Of a DNA stretch of 64,000 bases, positions 12,164 to 24,879 are shown one piece after another. Positions within the stretch are counted from its first letter, which is position 1, and each line of letters opens with the position of its first letter. The stretch covers positions 30,760,544 to 30,824,543 of the forward strand of contig OZ023209.1 in assembly GCA_963995525.1 (NCBI GenBank), written 5' to 3'. The notes below the pieces were generated by a model. That model did no database searches. It saw only the letters and a program-made list of their open reading frames with translations, and was not told the DNA's origin. The DNA comes from Escarpia spicata. Its lineage: Eukaryota; Annelida; Polychaeta; Sabellida; Siboglinidae. A program made the translations under genes and the position numbers.

Positions 12164-14696
12164 CCGTACATGGTCTAGCCTGTTACATGTCTGCCTTCCA
12201 TACATGGTCTAGCTTGTTACATGTTTGCCTTCCATACACGGTCTAGCTTGTTACATGTCTACCTTCTATACATGGTCTAGTTTGTTACATGTTTGCCTTC
12301 CATACATGGTCTAGCTTGTTACATGTTTGCCTTTCGTACATGGTCTAGCTTGTTACATGTTGACCTTCCATACATGGACTAGCTTGTTACATGTTTGCCT
12401 TCCATACATGGTCTACCTTGTTACATGTTTGCCATCCATACATGGTCTAGCCTGTTACATGTTTGCCTTTCGTACATGGTCTAGTTTGTTACATGTTGAC
12501 CTTCCATACATGGACTAGCATGTTACATGCTTGCCTTCCATGCACGGTCTACCTTGTTACATATTTGTCTTTCATACATGGACTAACTTGTTACATGTTT
12601 CCCTTCCATCCATGGTCTAGCTTGCTACATGTTCGCCTTCTGTACATGGTCTAGCTGGTTACATGTCTGCCTTCCATACATGGACAAGCTTGTTACCTGT
12701 TTGCTATCCATACATGGTCGAGCTTGTTACATGTTTGCCTTCCATACACGGACTAGCTTGTTACGTGTTTGCCTTCTATACATGGTCTGGCTTGTTACAT
12801 GTCTGCCTTCCATACATGGTCTAACTTGCTACATGTCTGCCTTCCATATATGGTCTAACTTGTGACATGTTTGCCTTCCATACATGGTCTAGCTTGTTAC
12901 ATGGTTGCCTTCCATACATGGTCTAGCTTGTTACATGTCTGCCTTCCATATATGGTCTAGCTTGTTACATGTTTGCCTTTCATACATGGTCTAGTCTGTT
13001 ACATGGCTGCCTTCCGTACATGGACTAGCTTGTTACATGTTGGCCTTCCGTACATGGTCTAGCTTGTTACAAGTTTGCCTTCCATACATGGTCTAGCTTG
13101 TTACATGTTTGCCTTCCGTACATGGTCTAGCTTGTTACATGTCTGCCTTCCATACATGGACTAGCTTGATACCTGTTTGCTATCCATACATGGACTAGCT
13201 TGTTACATGTTGGTCTTCCGTACATGGTCTAGCTTGTTACAAGTTTGCCTTCCATACATGGTCTAGCTTGTTACATGTTTGCCTTCCGTACATGGTCTAG
13301 CTTGTTACATGTCTGCCTTCCATACATGGACTAGCTTGATACCTGTTTGCTATCCATACATGGACTAGCTTGTTACATGTTGGCCTTCCGTACATGGTCT
13401 AGCTTGTTACAAGTTTGCCTTCCATACATGGTCTAGCTTGTTACATGTTTGCCTTCCGTACATGGTCTTGCTTGTTACATGTCTGCCTTCCATATATGGA
13501 CTAGCTTGTTACCTGTTTGCTATCCATACATGGTCTAGCTTGTTACATATTTACCTTCCATACACGGACTAGCTTGTTACATGTTTGCCTTCCATACATG
13601 GTCTGGCTTGTTACATGTCTGCCTTCCATACATGGTCTAGCTTGCTACATGTCTGCCTTCCATACATGATCTAACTTGTGACATGTTTGCCTTCCATACA
13701 TGGTCTAGCTTGTTACATGTTTGCCTTCCATACACGGACTAGCTTGTTACATGTTTGCCTTCCGTACATGGTTTAGCTTGTTACATGTCTCCCTTCCATA
13801 TATGGTCTAGCTTGTTACATGTTTGCCTTTCATACATGGTCTAGCCTGTTACATGTCTGCCTTCCGTACATGGACTAGCTTGTTACATGTTTGCCTTCCA
13901 TACATGGTCTGGCTTGTTACATGTCTGCCTTCCATACATGGTCTAGCTTGCTACATGTCTGCCTGCCATACATGATCTAACTTGTGACATGTTTGCCTTC
14001 CATACATGGTCTAGCCTGTTACATGTTTGCCTTCCATACACGGACTAGCTTGTTACATGTTTGCCTTCCGTACATGGTTTAGCTTGTTACATGTCTCCCT
14101 TCCATATATGGTCTAGCTTGTTACATGTTTGCCTTTCATACATGGTCTAGCCTGTTACATGTCTGCCTTCCGTACATGGACTAGCTTGTTACATGTTTGC
14201 CTTCCATACATGGTCTGGCTTGTTACATGTCTGCCTTCCATACATGGTCTAGCTTGCTACATGTCTGCCTGCCATACATGATCTAACTTGTGACATGTTT
14301 GCCTTCCATACATGGTCTAGCATGTTACATGTTTGCCTTCCAAACACGGACTAGCTTGTTACATGTTTGCCTTCCGTACATGGTTTAGCTTGTTACATGT
14401 CTCCCTTCCATATATGGTCTAGCTTGTTACATGTTTGCCTTTCATACATGGTCTAGCCTGTTACATGTCTGCCTTCCGTACATGGACTAGCTTGTTACAT
14501 GTTGGCCTTCCGTACATGGTCTAGCTTGTTACATGTATACCTTCCGTACATGGACTAGCTTGTTACATGTTTACCTTCCATACATGGACTAGCTTGTTAC
14601 AGGTCTGCCTTTCATACATGGTCTAGCTTGTTACAAGTTTGCCTTCCGTACATGGACTAGCTTGTTACAAGTTTGCCTTCCATATATGGTCTAGCT
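12164..14696. repeat. 34-bp satellite, ~74 copies (left arm)
   Basis: The unit reads TTACATGTTTGCCTTCCATA then CATGGTCTAGCTTG. Single-base variants recur in blocks (for example around 13600, 13900 and 14210), giving a higher-order repeat of several units, which shows recent block-wise amplification. Confidence 0.97.
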
Positions 14697-15079
14697 TGGC
14701 GGAAAGTGAAGGAGCTAGTGTCTGCTCCTGAGGGGGAATTAGCCTGTCACGGGACTGACCTCCTAGTGGAAGTAGTACCACCTGGCGGGTAATGAAGGAG
14801 TAATGAGGGAATATTAAAGGCTAATTGACGTAGACTGAGTCTGCTGATATATATCACTCTGGGCTGGAGCACCCATGGGGAAATTTTAAGATGGTGCCCG
14901 TCTCCACGTGATCTACCCCCTGGAGGAAAGAAGTGTAAGTAGTAAGGATATTTTATTTGCTATATTGTTTGTATGACTGCCAGTTTAAATGGTTATTTAT
15001 TATGATGCCTAAAAAATTGAAACTGATGACACATTCATTCTGTCATGCATTGTCCGAAATGTCATGTCTCCCTTGTAAC

Positions 15080-16135
15080 ACTTTGTCGTGATTGCCCAAA
15101 GACACACCACTCCCATGTAACACTTTGTGTCACTATTGCCCAAAGACCTCCACTCCAATATAACACTTTGTGTCACTATTGCCCAAAGACCCACTCCCAT
15201 GTAACCTTTGTGACTATTGTCCAAAGTCCCCCACTCGAATGTAACACTTTGTGTCACTATTGACCAAAGTCCCCCACTCCCATGTAACCTTTGTCACTAT
15301 TGCCCAAAGTCCCCCACTCCCATGTAACCTTTGTCACTATTGCCCAAAAACCCCCACTCCCATGTAACACTTTGTCACTATTGCCCAAAGACCCCACCCC
15401 CATGTAATACTGTCACTATTGCCCAAAGACCTACACTCCCATGTAACACGTTGTCACTATTGCCCAAAGACCCCCACTCCCATGTACCACTTTGTCACTA
15501 TTGCCCAAAGACCCCACCCCCATGTAACACTGTCACTATTGCCCAAAGACCCACACTCCCATGTAACACGTTGTCACTATTGCCCAAAGACCCCCACTCC
15601 CCCTTGTCACTATTACCCAAAGACCCCACTCCCATGTACCACTTTGTCACTATTGCCCAAAGACCCCCACTCCCCCTTGTCACTATTACCCAAAGACCCC
15701 CACTCCCATGTAACACTGTCACTATTGCCCAAAGACCCACACTCCCATATAACACTTTGTTACAAGACCCCCACTCCCATGTACCACTATGTCACTATTG
15801 CCCAAAGACCCCCACTCCCAAGTAACACCTTGTTACTATTGCCAAAAGACCCCACTCCCATGTAACACGTTGTCACTATTGCCCAAAGACCCCCACTCCC
15901 ATGTACCACTTTGTCACTATTGCCCAAAGACCCCCACTCTCATGTAACACTTTGTCACAAGACCCCCACTCCCATGTACCACTATGTCACTATTGCTCAA
16001 AGACCCCCAATTCCATGTAACACTTTGTCACAAGACCCCCACTCCCATGTAACACTTTGTTACAAGACCCCCACTCCCACGTAACACTTTGCCACAAGAC
16101 CCCCATTCCTATGTAACACTTCGTCACATCACCAG
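15080..16135. repeat. ~41-bp satellite (left arm)
   Basis: Degenerate tandem copies of a unit containing CACTATTGCCCAAAGACCCC and CACTCCCATGTAACACTTTG, lengths about 25-43 bp because some units are truncated. Proline-rich open frames through it are artefacts. Confidence 0.95.
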
Positions 16136-16294
16136 TGTGACATACTTTATGGCTGCCCCCTGTGTATAAGAACCATCACATGACACGACTCACCGAGCAG
16201 CCTTCGACCTTCTCGAGAAGGAAGGCGAAGCTCTTGAGGGTGTCCTCCTCCTCTACGTCCTCCGCATCCTCTACTGCAACACCAAGGCACTACA

Positions 16295-16665
16295 TCACAA
16301 CACAACATCACATCACATCACAACACCACATCACATCCTCCAGTACAATACCACAGCACAGCATCACATCACCACTACATCACATCAATACATGATTACA
16401 TCACAATACAGCATCACTACATCACAACATAGCATATCATCTCATCGCATCACTACATCATATCATCTCATCACATTCACTACATCATATCATCGCATCA
16501 CATCACTACATCATATCAACTCATTACATCAGTGCATCACATCACTACATCATATCATCTGATTACATCACTACATCACATCACAACATCATATCATCTC
16601 ATCACATCACTACATCATATCATCTCATCACTACATCACATCATCTCATCACATCACTACATCAT
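16295..16665. repeat. ATCAC/ATCAT-rich simple repeat (left arm)
   Basis: Irregular repeat of ACATCAC, ATCATATC and ATCTC words leading to the apex of the palindrome. Confidence 0.9.
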
Positions 16666-16720
16666 GTATGTATGTATGTGTATGTACGTATTTTGTGAGT
16701 TCTACTATCAAAAGAGTGAC

Positions 16721-16849
16721 ATTTTGTGAGTTCTACTGTGGTGTCCTAGCCTTACACGCATGCACGCACCCATGCACCCACCCACCGTCGCCGTCCCCAC
16801 CCGCCCTCGCCGCCGCAGAGGCGGCGCGCGCGCGCCGCCCTTCCCTGAA
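16721..16849. other. Palindrome spacer (loop)
   Basis: These are the 129 bp not shared by the arms. The spacer starts with ATTTTGTGAGTTCTACTGTG, a near copy of the arm sequence ending at about 16708, so a short direct repeat sits at the arm/loop junction. The rest is GC-rich and includes a small hairpin (CGCCGC...GCGGCG, about 16810-16825) and a GC-alternating run. Confidence 0.9.
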
Positions 16850-16904
16850 GTCACTCTTTTGATAGTAGAACTCACAAAATACGTACATACACATACATAC
16901 ATAC

Positions 16905-17275
16905 ATGATGTAGTGATGTGATGAGATGATGTGATGTAGTGATGAGATGATATGATGTAGTGATGTGATGAGATGATATGATGTTGTGATGTGATGTAGT
17001 GATGTAATCAGATGATATGATGTAGTGATGTGATGCACTGATGTAATGAGTTGATATGATGTAGTGATGTGATGCGATGATATGATGTAGTGAATGTGAT
17101 GAGATGATATGATGTAGTGATGCGATGAGATGATATGCTATGTTGTGATGTAGTGATGCTGTATTGTGATGTAATCATGTATTGATGTGATGTAGTGGTG
17201 ATGTGATGCTGTGCTGTGGTATTGTACTGGAGGATGTGATGTGGTGTTGTGATGTGATGTGATGTTGTGTTGTGA
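16905..17275. repeat. GTGAT/ATGAT-rich simple repeat (right arm)
   Basis: Mirror copy of 16295-16665 on the other side of the apex. Confidence 0.9.
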
Positions 17276-17434
17276 TGTAGTGCCTTGGTGTTGCAGTAGA
17301 GGATGCGGAGGACGTAGAGGAGGAGGACACCCTCAAGAGCTTCGCCTTCCTTCTCGAGAAGGTCGAAGGCTGCTCGGTGAGTCGTGTCATGTGATGGTTC
17401 TTATACACAGGGGGCAGCCATAAAGTATGTCACA

Positions 17435-18490
17435 CTGGTGATGTGACGAAGTGTTACATAGGAATGGGGGTCTTGTGGCAAAGTGTTACGTGGGAGTGGG
17501 GGTCTTGTAACAAAGTGTTACATGGGAGTGGGGGTCTTGTGACAAAGTGTTACATGGAATTGGGGGTCTTTGAGCAATAGTGACATAGTGGTACATGGGA
17601 GTGGGGGTCTTGTGACAAAGTGTTACATGAGAGTGGGGGTCTTTGGGCAATAGTGACAAAGTGGTACATGGGAGTGGGGGTCTTTGGGCAATAGTGACAA
17701 CGTGTTACATGGGAGTGGGGTCTTTTGGCAATAGTAACAAGGTGTTACTTGGGAGTGGGGGTCTTTGGGCAATAGTGACATAGTGGTACATGGGAGTGGG
17801 GGTCTTGTAACAAAGTGTTATATGGGAGTGTGGGTCTTTGGGCAATAGTGACAGTGTTACATGGGAGTGGGGGTCTTTGGGTAATAGTGACAAGGGGGAG
17901 TGGGGGTCTTTGGGCAATAGTGACAAAGTGGTACATGGGAGTGGGGTCTTTGGGTAATAGTGACAAGGGGGAGTGGGGGTCTTTGGGCAATAGTGACAAC
18001 GTGTTACATGGGAGTGTGGGTCTTTGGGCAATAGTGACAGTGTTACATGGGGGTGGGGTCTTTGGGCAATAGTGACAAAGTGGTACATGGGAGTGGGGGT
18101 CTTTGGGCAATAGTGACAACGTGTTACATGGGAGTGTAGGTCTTTGGGCAATAGTGACAGTATTACATGGGGGTGGGGTCTTTGGGCAATAGTGACAAAG
18201 TGTTACATGGGAGTGGGGGTTTTTGGGCAATAGTGACAAAGGTTACATGGGAGTGGGGGACTTTGGGCAATAGTGACAAAGGTTACATGGGAGTGGGGGA
18301 CTTTGGTCAATAGTGACACAAAGTGTTACATTCGAGTGGGGGACTTTGGACAATAGTCACAAAGGTTACATGGGAGTGGGTCTTTGGGCAATAGTGACAC
18401 AAAGTGTTATATTGGAGTGGAGGTCTTTGGGCAATAGTGACACAAAGTGTTACATGGGAGTGGTGTGTCTTTGGGCAATCACGACAAAGT
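17435..18490. repeat. ~41-bp satellite (right arm)
   Basis: Mirror copy of the array at 15080-16135, same unit order. Confidence 0.95.
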
Positions 18491-18873
18491 GTTACAAGGG
18501 AGACATGACATTTCGGACAATGCATGACAGAATGAATGTGTCATCAGTTTCAATTTTTTAGGCATCATAATAAATAACCATTTAAACTGGCAGTCATACA
18601 AACAATATAGCAAATAAAATATCCTTACTACTTACACTTCTTTCCTCCAGGGGGTAGATCACGTGGAGACGGGCACCATCTTAAAATTTCCCCATGGGTG
18701 CTCCAGCCCAGAGTGATATATATCAGCAGACTCAGTCTACGTCAATTAGCCTTTAATATTCCCTCATTACTCCTTCATTACCCGCCAGGTGGTACTACTT
18801 CCACTAGGAGGTCGGTCCCGTGACAGGCTAATTCCCCCTCAGGAGCAGACACTAGCTCCTTCACTTTCCGCCA

Positions 18874-21406
18874 AGCTAGACCATATATGGAAGGCAAACA
18901 TGTAACAAGCTAGTCCATGTACGGAAGGCAAACTTGTAACAAGCTAGACCATGTATGAAAGGCAGACCTGTAACAAGCTAGTCCATGTATGGAAGGTAAA
19001 CATGTAACAAGCTAGTCCATGTACGGAAGGTATACATGTAACAAGCTAGACCATGTACGGAAGGCCAACATGTAACAAGCTAGTCCATGTACGGAAGGCA
19101 GACATGTAACAGGCTAGACCATGTATGAAAGGCAAACATGTAACAAGCTAGACCATATATGGAAGGGAGACATGTAACAAGCTAAACCATGTACGGAAGG
19201 CAAACATGTAACAAGCTAGTCCGTGTATGGAAGGCAAACATGTAACAAGCTAGACCATGTATGGAAGGCAAACATGTCACAAGTTAGATCATGTATGGCA
19301 GGCAGACATGTAGCAAGCTAGACCATGTATGGAAGGCAGACATGTAACAAGCCAGACCATGTATGGAAGGCAAACATGTAACAAGCTAGTCCATGTACGG
19401 AAGGCAGACATGTAACAGGCTAGACCATGTATGAAAGGCAAACATGTAACAAGCTAGACCATATATGGAAGGGAGACATGTAACAAGCTAAACCATGTAC
19501 GGAAGGCAAACATGTAACAAGCTAGTCCGTGTATGGAAGGCAAACATGTAACAGGCTAGACCATGTATGGAAGGCAAACATGTCACAAGTTAGATCATGT
19601 ATGGCAGGCAGACATGTAGCAAGCTAGACCATGTATGGAAGGCAGACATGTAACAAGCCAGACCATGTATGGAAGGCAAACATGTAACAAGCTAGTCCAT
19701 GTACGGAAGGCAGACATGTAACAGGCTAGACCATGTATGAAAGGCAAACATGTAACAAGCTAGACCATATATGGAAGGGAGACATGTAACAAGCTAAACC
19801 ATGTACGGAAGGCAAACATGTAACAAGCTAGTCCGTGTATGGAAGGCAAACATGTAACAAGCTAGACCATGTATGGAAGGCAAACATGTCACAAGTTAGA
19901 TCATGTATGGAAGGCAGACATGTAGCAAGCTAGACCATGTATGGAAGGCAGACATGTAACAAGCCAGACCATGTATGGAAGGCAAACATGTAACAAGCTA
20001 GTCCGTGTATGGAAGGTAAATATGTAACAAGCTAGACCATGTATGGATAGCAAACAGGTAACAAGCTAGTCCATATATGGAAGGCAGACATGTAACAAGC
20101 AAGACCATGTACGGAAGGCAAACATGTAACAAGCTAGACCATGTATGGAAGGCAAACTTGTAACAAGCTAGACCATGTACGGAAGGCCAACATGTAACAA
20201 GCTAGTCCATGTATGGATAGCAAACAGGTATCAAGCTAGTCCATGTATGGAAGGCAGACATGTAACAAGCTAGACCATGTACGGAAGGCAAACATGTAAC
20301 AAGCTAGACCATGTATGGAAGGCAAACTTGTAACAAGCTAGACCATGTACGGAAGACCAACATGTAACAAGCTAGTCCATGTATGGATAGCAAACAGGTA
20401 TCAAGCTAGTCCATGTATGGAAGGCAGACATGTAACAAGCTAGACCATGTACGGAAGGCAAACATGTAACAAGCTAGACCATGTATGGAAGGCAAACTTG
20501 TAACAAGCTAGACCATGTACGGAAGGCCAACATGTAACAAGCTAGTCCATGTACGGAAGGCAGCCATGTAACAGACTAGACCATGTATGAAAGGCAAACA
20601 TGTAACAAGCTAGACCATATATGGAAGGCAGACATGTAACAAGCTAGACCATGTATGGAAGGCAACCATGTAACAAGCTAGACCATGTATGGAAGGCAAA
20701 CATGTCACAAGTTAGACCATATATGGAAGGCAGACATGTAGCAAGTTAGACCATGTATGGAAGGCAGACATGTAACAAGCCAGACCATGTATAGAAGGCA
20801 AACACGTAACAAGCTAGTCCGTGTATGGAAGGCAAACATGTAACAAGCTCGACCATGTATGGATAGCAAACAGGTAACAAGCTTGTCCATGTATGGAAGG
20901 CAGACATGTAACCAGCTAGACCATGTACAGAAGGCGAACATGTAGCAAGCTAGACCATGGATGGAAGGGAAACATGTAACAAGTTAGTCCATGTATGAAA
21001 GACAAATATGTAACAAGGTAGACCGTGCATGGAAGGCAAGCATGTAACATGCTAGTCCATGTATGGAAGGTCAACATGTAACAAACTAGACCATGTACGA
21101 AAGGCAAACATGTAACAGGCTAGACCATGTATGGATGGCAAACATGTAACAAGGTAGACCATGTATGGAAGGCAAACATGTAACAAGCTAGTCCATGTAT
21201 GGAAGGTCAACATGTAACAAGCTAGACCATGTACGAAAGGCAAACATGTAACAAGCTAGACCATGTATGGAAGGCAAACATGTAACAAACTAGACCATGT
21301 ATAGAAGGTAGACATGTAACAAGCTAGACCGTGTATGGAAGGCAAACATGTAACAAGCTAGACCATGTATGGAAGGCAGACATGTAACAGGCTAGACCAT
21401 GTACGG
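18874..21406. repeat. 34-bp satellite, ~74 copies (right arm)
   Basis: Reverse-complement copy of 12164-14696 with the same order of variant units. This means the two arrays have not evolved independently since the arms were formed. Confidence 0.97.
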
Positions 21407-21869
21407 AATGCACCCGCTAATGAGCACCTGTGACACTAGATGTATATGACAGTTTGAAGAATGAGAATTGTGGTAAGTAAACTGTTGGAAGTTGGAACAC
21501 GTGTATGGATGGACGTAGCGTAGTGGCTTCTCGTGAGTGTCGAGTCACGCGGCTTATCTCATACTGCACCCGCTAACGAGCACGGGCAGAGAGCGGAGTT
21601 CAACTCGTGACTCCATTGTCTGTACTGTCTCGTGATTGAAAAGCCATAACGCCTCTATCGGGTTTGCGTATATAAACCTAACAAAACTCTAGTGGAGCAT
21701 ATTACTTTCTACCGACTTCGAACAACGCAACTTCACTCCGACTGCTGAAGATGGCGAGCGCTCACGACAAGGCATGTCCCGAGGACAAGATGAATATTAT
21801 ACGTCTCCAATAAGTAAGTGCTGCAAACTTTGTATTTTATCGCTTGACATATGCTTGATCTCCCAAGTA

Positions 21870-22637
21870 TTTCCTCGCCTTCTCTGCCTTCCCATCCTCC
21901 TCTGTATCCCTCCCCTCTCTTCCCTCGCCTTCTCTGCCTTCCTATCCTCCCCTATCTCCCACTCCTCTCTTTCCTCGCCTTCTCTGACTTCCTATCCTCC
22001 TCTGTCTACCTCTCCTCTCTTCCCTCGCCTTCTCTGCCTTCCTATCCTCCCCGTCTCCCTCTCCTCACTTCCCTCGCCTTCTCTGCCTTCCTATCCTCCT
22101 CTGTCTCCCTCTCCTCTCTTTCTTCGCCTCCTCTGCCTTCCTATTCTCCTCTGTCTCCCTCTCCTCTCTTTCCTCGCCTTCTCTGCCTTCCTATCCTCCT
22201 CTGTCTCCCTCTCCTCTCTTTCCTCGCTTTCTCTGCCTTCCTATCCTCCTCTGTCTCCCTCTCCTCTCTTTCCTCGCCTCCTCTGCCTTCCTCTCCTCCT
22301 CTGTCTCCCTCTCCTGTCTTTCCTCGTCTTCTCTTCCTTCCTATCCTCCTCTGTCCTTTCCTCGCCTTCTCTGCCTTCCTCTGTCTCCCTCTCCTCTCTT
22401 TCCTCCCCTTCTCTGTCTTCCTATCCTCCTCTGTCTCCCTCTCCTCTCTTTCCTCGCCTTCTCTGCCTTCCTATCCTCCCCTGTCTCCCCTCCTCTCTTT
22501 CCTCGCCTCCTCTGCCTTCCTATCCTGCCCTGTCTCCCTCTCCTCTCTTTCTTCGCCTCCTCTGCCTTTCTATCCTCCTCTGTCTCCCTCTCCTCTATTT
22601 CCTCGCCTTCTCTGCCTTCCTATCCCCCTCTGTCTCC
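21870..22637. repeat. Polypyrimidine minisatellite, ~50-bp unit (right arm)
   Basis: Mirror copy of the array at 10933-11700, polypyrimidine on the plus strand. A long open frame rich in Ser, Leu and Pro runs through it and is not a gene. Confidence 0.95.
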
Positions 22638-23589
22638 CTTCTGTGCTTGATCTTGTCAAATCTCTTTTGGTGGCTTTCTTTACCTCCTTCTCAGCTAGTG
22701 TGTACTGTGCTTGAGCTTGTCTTGTCCCTTCTCGTGTTTTTGCACTCTCTCGTGATTGAAAAGACATAACGTCTCTATCGGATTTGCGTATATAAACCTA
22801 ACAAAACTATATACATGTTGTGTCACAGTCCTTTCTTATCTATGCGTATGTTGACCTAGCCTGTCCTCTTGTCGTTTCGGCTAGCTACGCGGTGTCTGGT
22901 TACCGATCGCGTCAGCCGATGTCTACATATTGTGTCATAGTCCATTCTTATCTCTCTCGTCTGTTGCCCTAGCTTGCCCTTTTATCGTGTTGGCTACCTA
23001 CGCGGTGTCTGGTTACATCGCTGATATATTCCCACTGGTTGTACTTCGCACAATATATACTATCATTTTCAAAGTTTTCATATATGTTTCAGAGACGATA
23101 TTTTCAAAGTTTTCATATATGTTCCAGAGAAGAACTCCGCGACTACCACGAATGTGCTTTCTGTGTCGTCATGGCTGAACTGCTGAGGACACGGGATCAG
23201 TTTGATCCTCCAAACCCTTGGGTTGATCCCCGACCCTGTTGCCCCCTTGGACACGGGGGATGTCGAAAATTGGTGTCCGGAGACAGATGATGATGATGAT
23301 GGTTTCGTTGATGTAATCGATCGTTGATGTTAATAATCAACTTTCAAACTGTGGTGTTTGTTGGTTATTATATTATATATATATATATATATATATAATC
23401 TCTCTTGATCTAGCTTGCCCTTTTATCGTGTGTCGGTTCCCTACGCGGTGTCTGGTTACATCGCTGTATTATTCCACTCGCTTGATCATTTTCAACTGTT
23501 TCATATATGTTTCAGAGAAGTATTTTCAAAGTTTTCATATATTTAACGTCTCGTTCATACGCTTTGAGAGTTTTAATGTATGTTCCAGA

Positions 23590-23751
23590 GACCTACAGAG
23601 TCCCGTGTCTAACGTTTGTGGACAATACTGTGTTGCTTATCTCATGTTTCGATGTCGTGGAGTTGTCATGAAGGATTTCGTAAAAGGTTTCGGCACTGAT
23701 CTGATAGCAAACGATTGCCGTGTATTCGATTGGCTTAAACAACTGCAATAA
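23590..23751 (+). pseudogene. Adenain-like Polinton protease, C-terminal fragment (mirror copy)
   Basis: Mirror copy of the fragment at 9817-9978, identical in sequence. It is in the right arm of the palindrome and points to that arm's end. The same Gln and Cys are present and the upstream catalytic His and acidic residues are missing. Confidence 0.8.
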
Positions 23752-24281
23752 CCGTGTTTCATTAACGAACAGGTGTTATCATCATCATCATCGTCATTAA
23801 CGATTCGAGCCTATGGCGCGGTGGTCACACACCCGTAAGCTCACGGCCTCTGACGCGGTGTTCACTCACCCGTAAGTCGTATACCATCATCCCACGAGCC
23901 GCTGGCGTGGTCGTATTGACCCCTAAGCTCACGACCTCTGTCGCGGTGTTCACTCACCCACAAGTCTTGATGCACTTCGTTTAATAAAACACGGTTTCAT
24001 ATTATACGCTTGTATCTTTCATCAATAAAACACGTGTGCACTCGTATACTCTTGTGTTTCGTTAGTTCTTTCATACACGCGCATTCACCTACAACACCAC
24101 TCCCCGTTAGGAGGCGTCACCTCTAACGTACCCGCCAGGGGGCGCCTCTCGTTATACATACATACGGTCACGTGACTACGCACTTTGCTCAGGGGGGCGG
24201 CTTTCGAAACCTCCCTATTATCAACCAAAAACTCCTCAAAAAGGGCTGTGGATACCTATCCAGATCTCCCCCTATACTACT

Positions 24282-24287
24282 ACCGTA
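24282..24287. other. Target site duplication, right copy (ACCGTA)
   Basis: Exact match to 9281-9286, directly abutting the right end of the palindrome. Confidence 0.9.
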
Positions 24288-24763
24288 GAATATAATTCGG
24301 AGTAACCTAAATCAAATAAATGTACAAACATAACCACTACGCTGCAGGCGACAACAATTGTTGTCGAGGATATCGTTCTTTCAAGCCCTGTCCATATGCC
24401 ATGCACGGAAATTAGATGACATCTATATAGACTGTTTATGTTCGGAAATAATTTATATACAATCAGCACAACAGTCAGTAAATCTTATCCACAGTGCTCA
24501 TTAATAAAAGGTCGCCCCAGAAACATTCATCAACAGGTGTGCGCTCGGTCAATGCCCGCCCGACGCCGCCTACACACGTTGTTGACCAAACGGGTGGTAG
24601 CTCAACAAGAGGTCGTGGTTGTCACGGTTCGGTGCGCCTACTGGCGCGTTGTTGTTTTTGTCTAGATCTACCCGGCTTTTGACGTTTTGTTGACTTCATT
24701 TTCGCGCTTGCATGTGCGTGCTTGCGTGTGCGTGCGTGCGTGCGCGAGTGTTCGCTACTCATG
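24288..24763. other. Unique DNA right of the palindrome
   Basis: No gene recognised. It ends in a GCGTGCGTG-type simple repeat (about 24712-24750) that leads into the direct repeat at 24764. Confidence 0.5.
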
Positions 24764-24835
24764 CCATATGCAGCGATGAATTAATTATAGTATTAAGTAG
24801 TGTCACATAAATGTAGACCAAGTACAGGACATTTA
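24764..24835. repeat. Direct repeat flanking the CR1 fragment, left copy
   Basis: The segment CCATATGCAGCGATGAATTA through AGTACAGGACATTTA is repeated with few changes at 26581-26651. Both copies are preceded by a GCGTGC-type simple repeat, so the duplicated unit may be longer than 71 bp. Confidence 0.85.
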
Positions 24836-24879
24836 ACAAGATTGCCACCCAGAGGATTAACTCTAGGTGGCAGGTGGAC

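Larger units (their letters stand above)
9287..16720 (+). repeat. Palindrome, left arm (long terminal inverted repeat)
   Basis: The order from the outside in is: a terminal ~300 bp, a short repeat zone (9600-9765) with GTGAGTGAACACCGCG words, the protease fragment, three diverged copies of a ~150-bp unit containing CAGACACCGCGTAG (around 10110, 10555 and 10670), the polypurine minisatellite, a 34-bp satellite, a 41-bp satellite and an ATCAC-rich repeat. It ends at GTGAC 16720. Confidence 0.93.
9287..24281. mobile_element. 15-kb palindromic (foldback) Polinton-like element
   Basis: The whole interval is one inverted repeat: left arm 9287-16720, spacer 16721-16849, right arm 16850-24281. Paired coordinates sum to 33570 inside and 33568 outside a (TA)n run near 10171-10200, the only indel I found. 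One substitution was noticed (14758). The ends read AGTAGTATAGGG...CCCTATACTACT and are bordered by a perfect 6-bp duplication. The first nine bases equal those of the coding Polinton at 37658. Each arm carries the C-terminal end of an adenain-like Polinton protease. No polymerase, integrase or capsid gene is present, so the element must be non-autonomous. Known Polinton terminal repeats are usually a few hundred bp, so 7.4-kb repeats are extreme. An assembly artefact cannot explain the matching target duplications, though the apex deserves checking. Confidence 0.85.
16850..24281 (-). repeat. Palindrome, right arm (long terminal inverted repeat)
   Basis: This is the reverse complement of the left arm, with the same repeats in mirrored order. 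It is 2 bp shorter because its (TA)n run (about 23373-23397) has one fewer TA. It ends in TACTACT at 24281, followed by the second ACCGTA. Confidence 0.93.

Noticed and set aside
12327..12865. Repeat proteins with HGLACYM-like words
   Set aside because: They are translations of the 34-bp satellite.
15331..15865. Proline-rich repeat protein (and mirror at 17705-18239)
   Set aside because: Satellite translation; different frames give the same Cys/His/Pro/Thr repeat.
9287..24281. Palindrome as a pure assembly artefact
   Set aside because: The outer flanks differ and each abuts an exact ACCGTA, the arms differ in a (TA)n run, and the termini match a real Polinton. An artefact would not create a target duplication. 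Apex errors remain possible.
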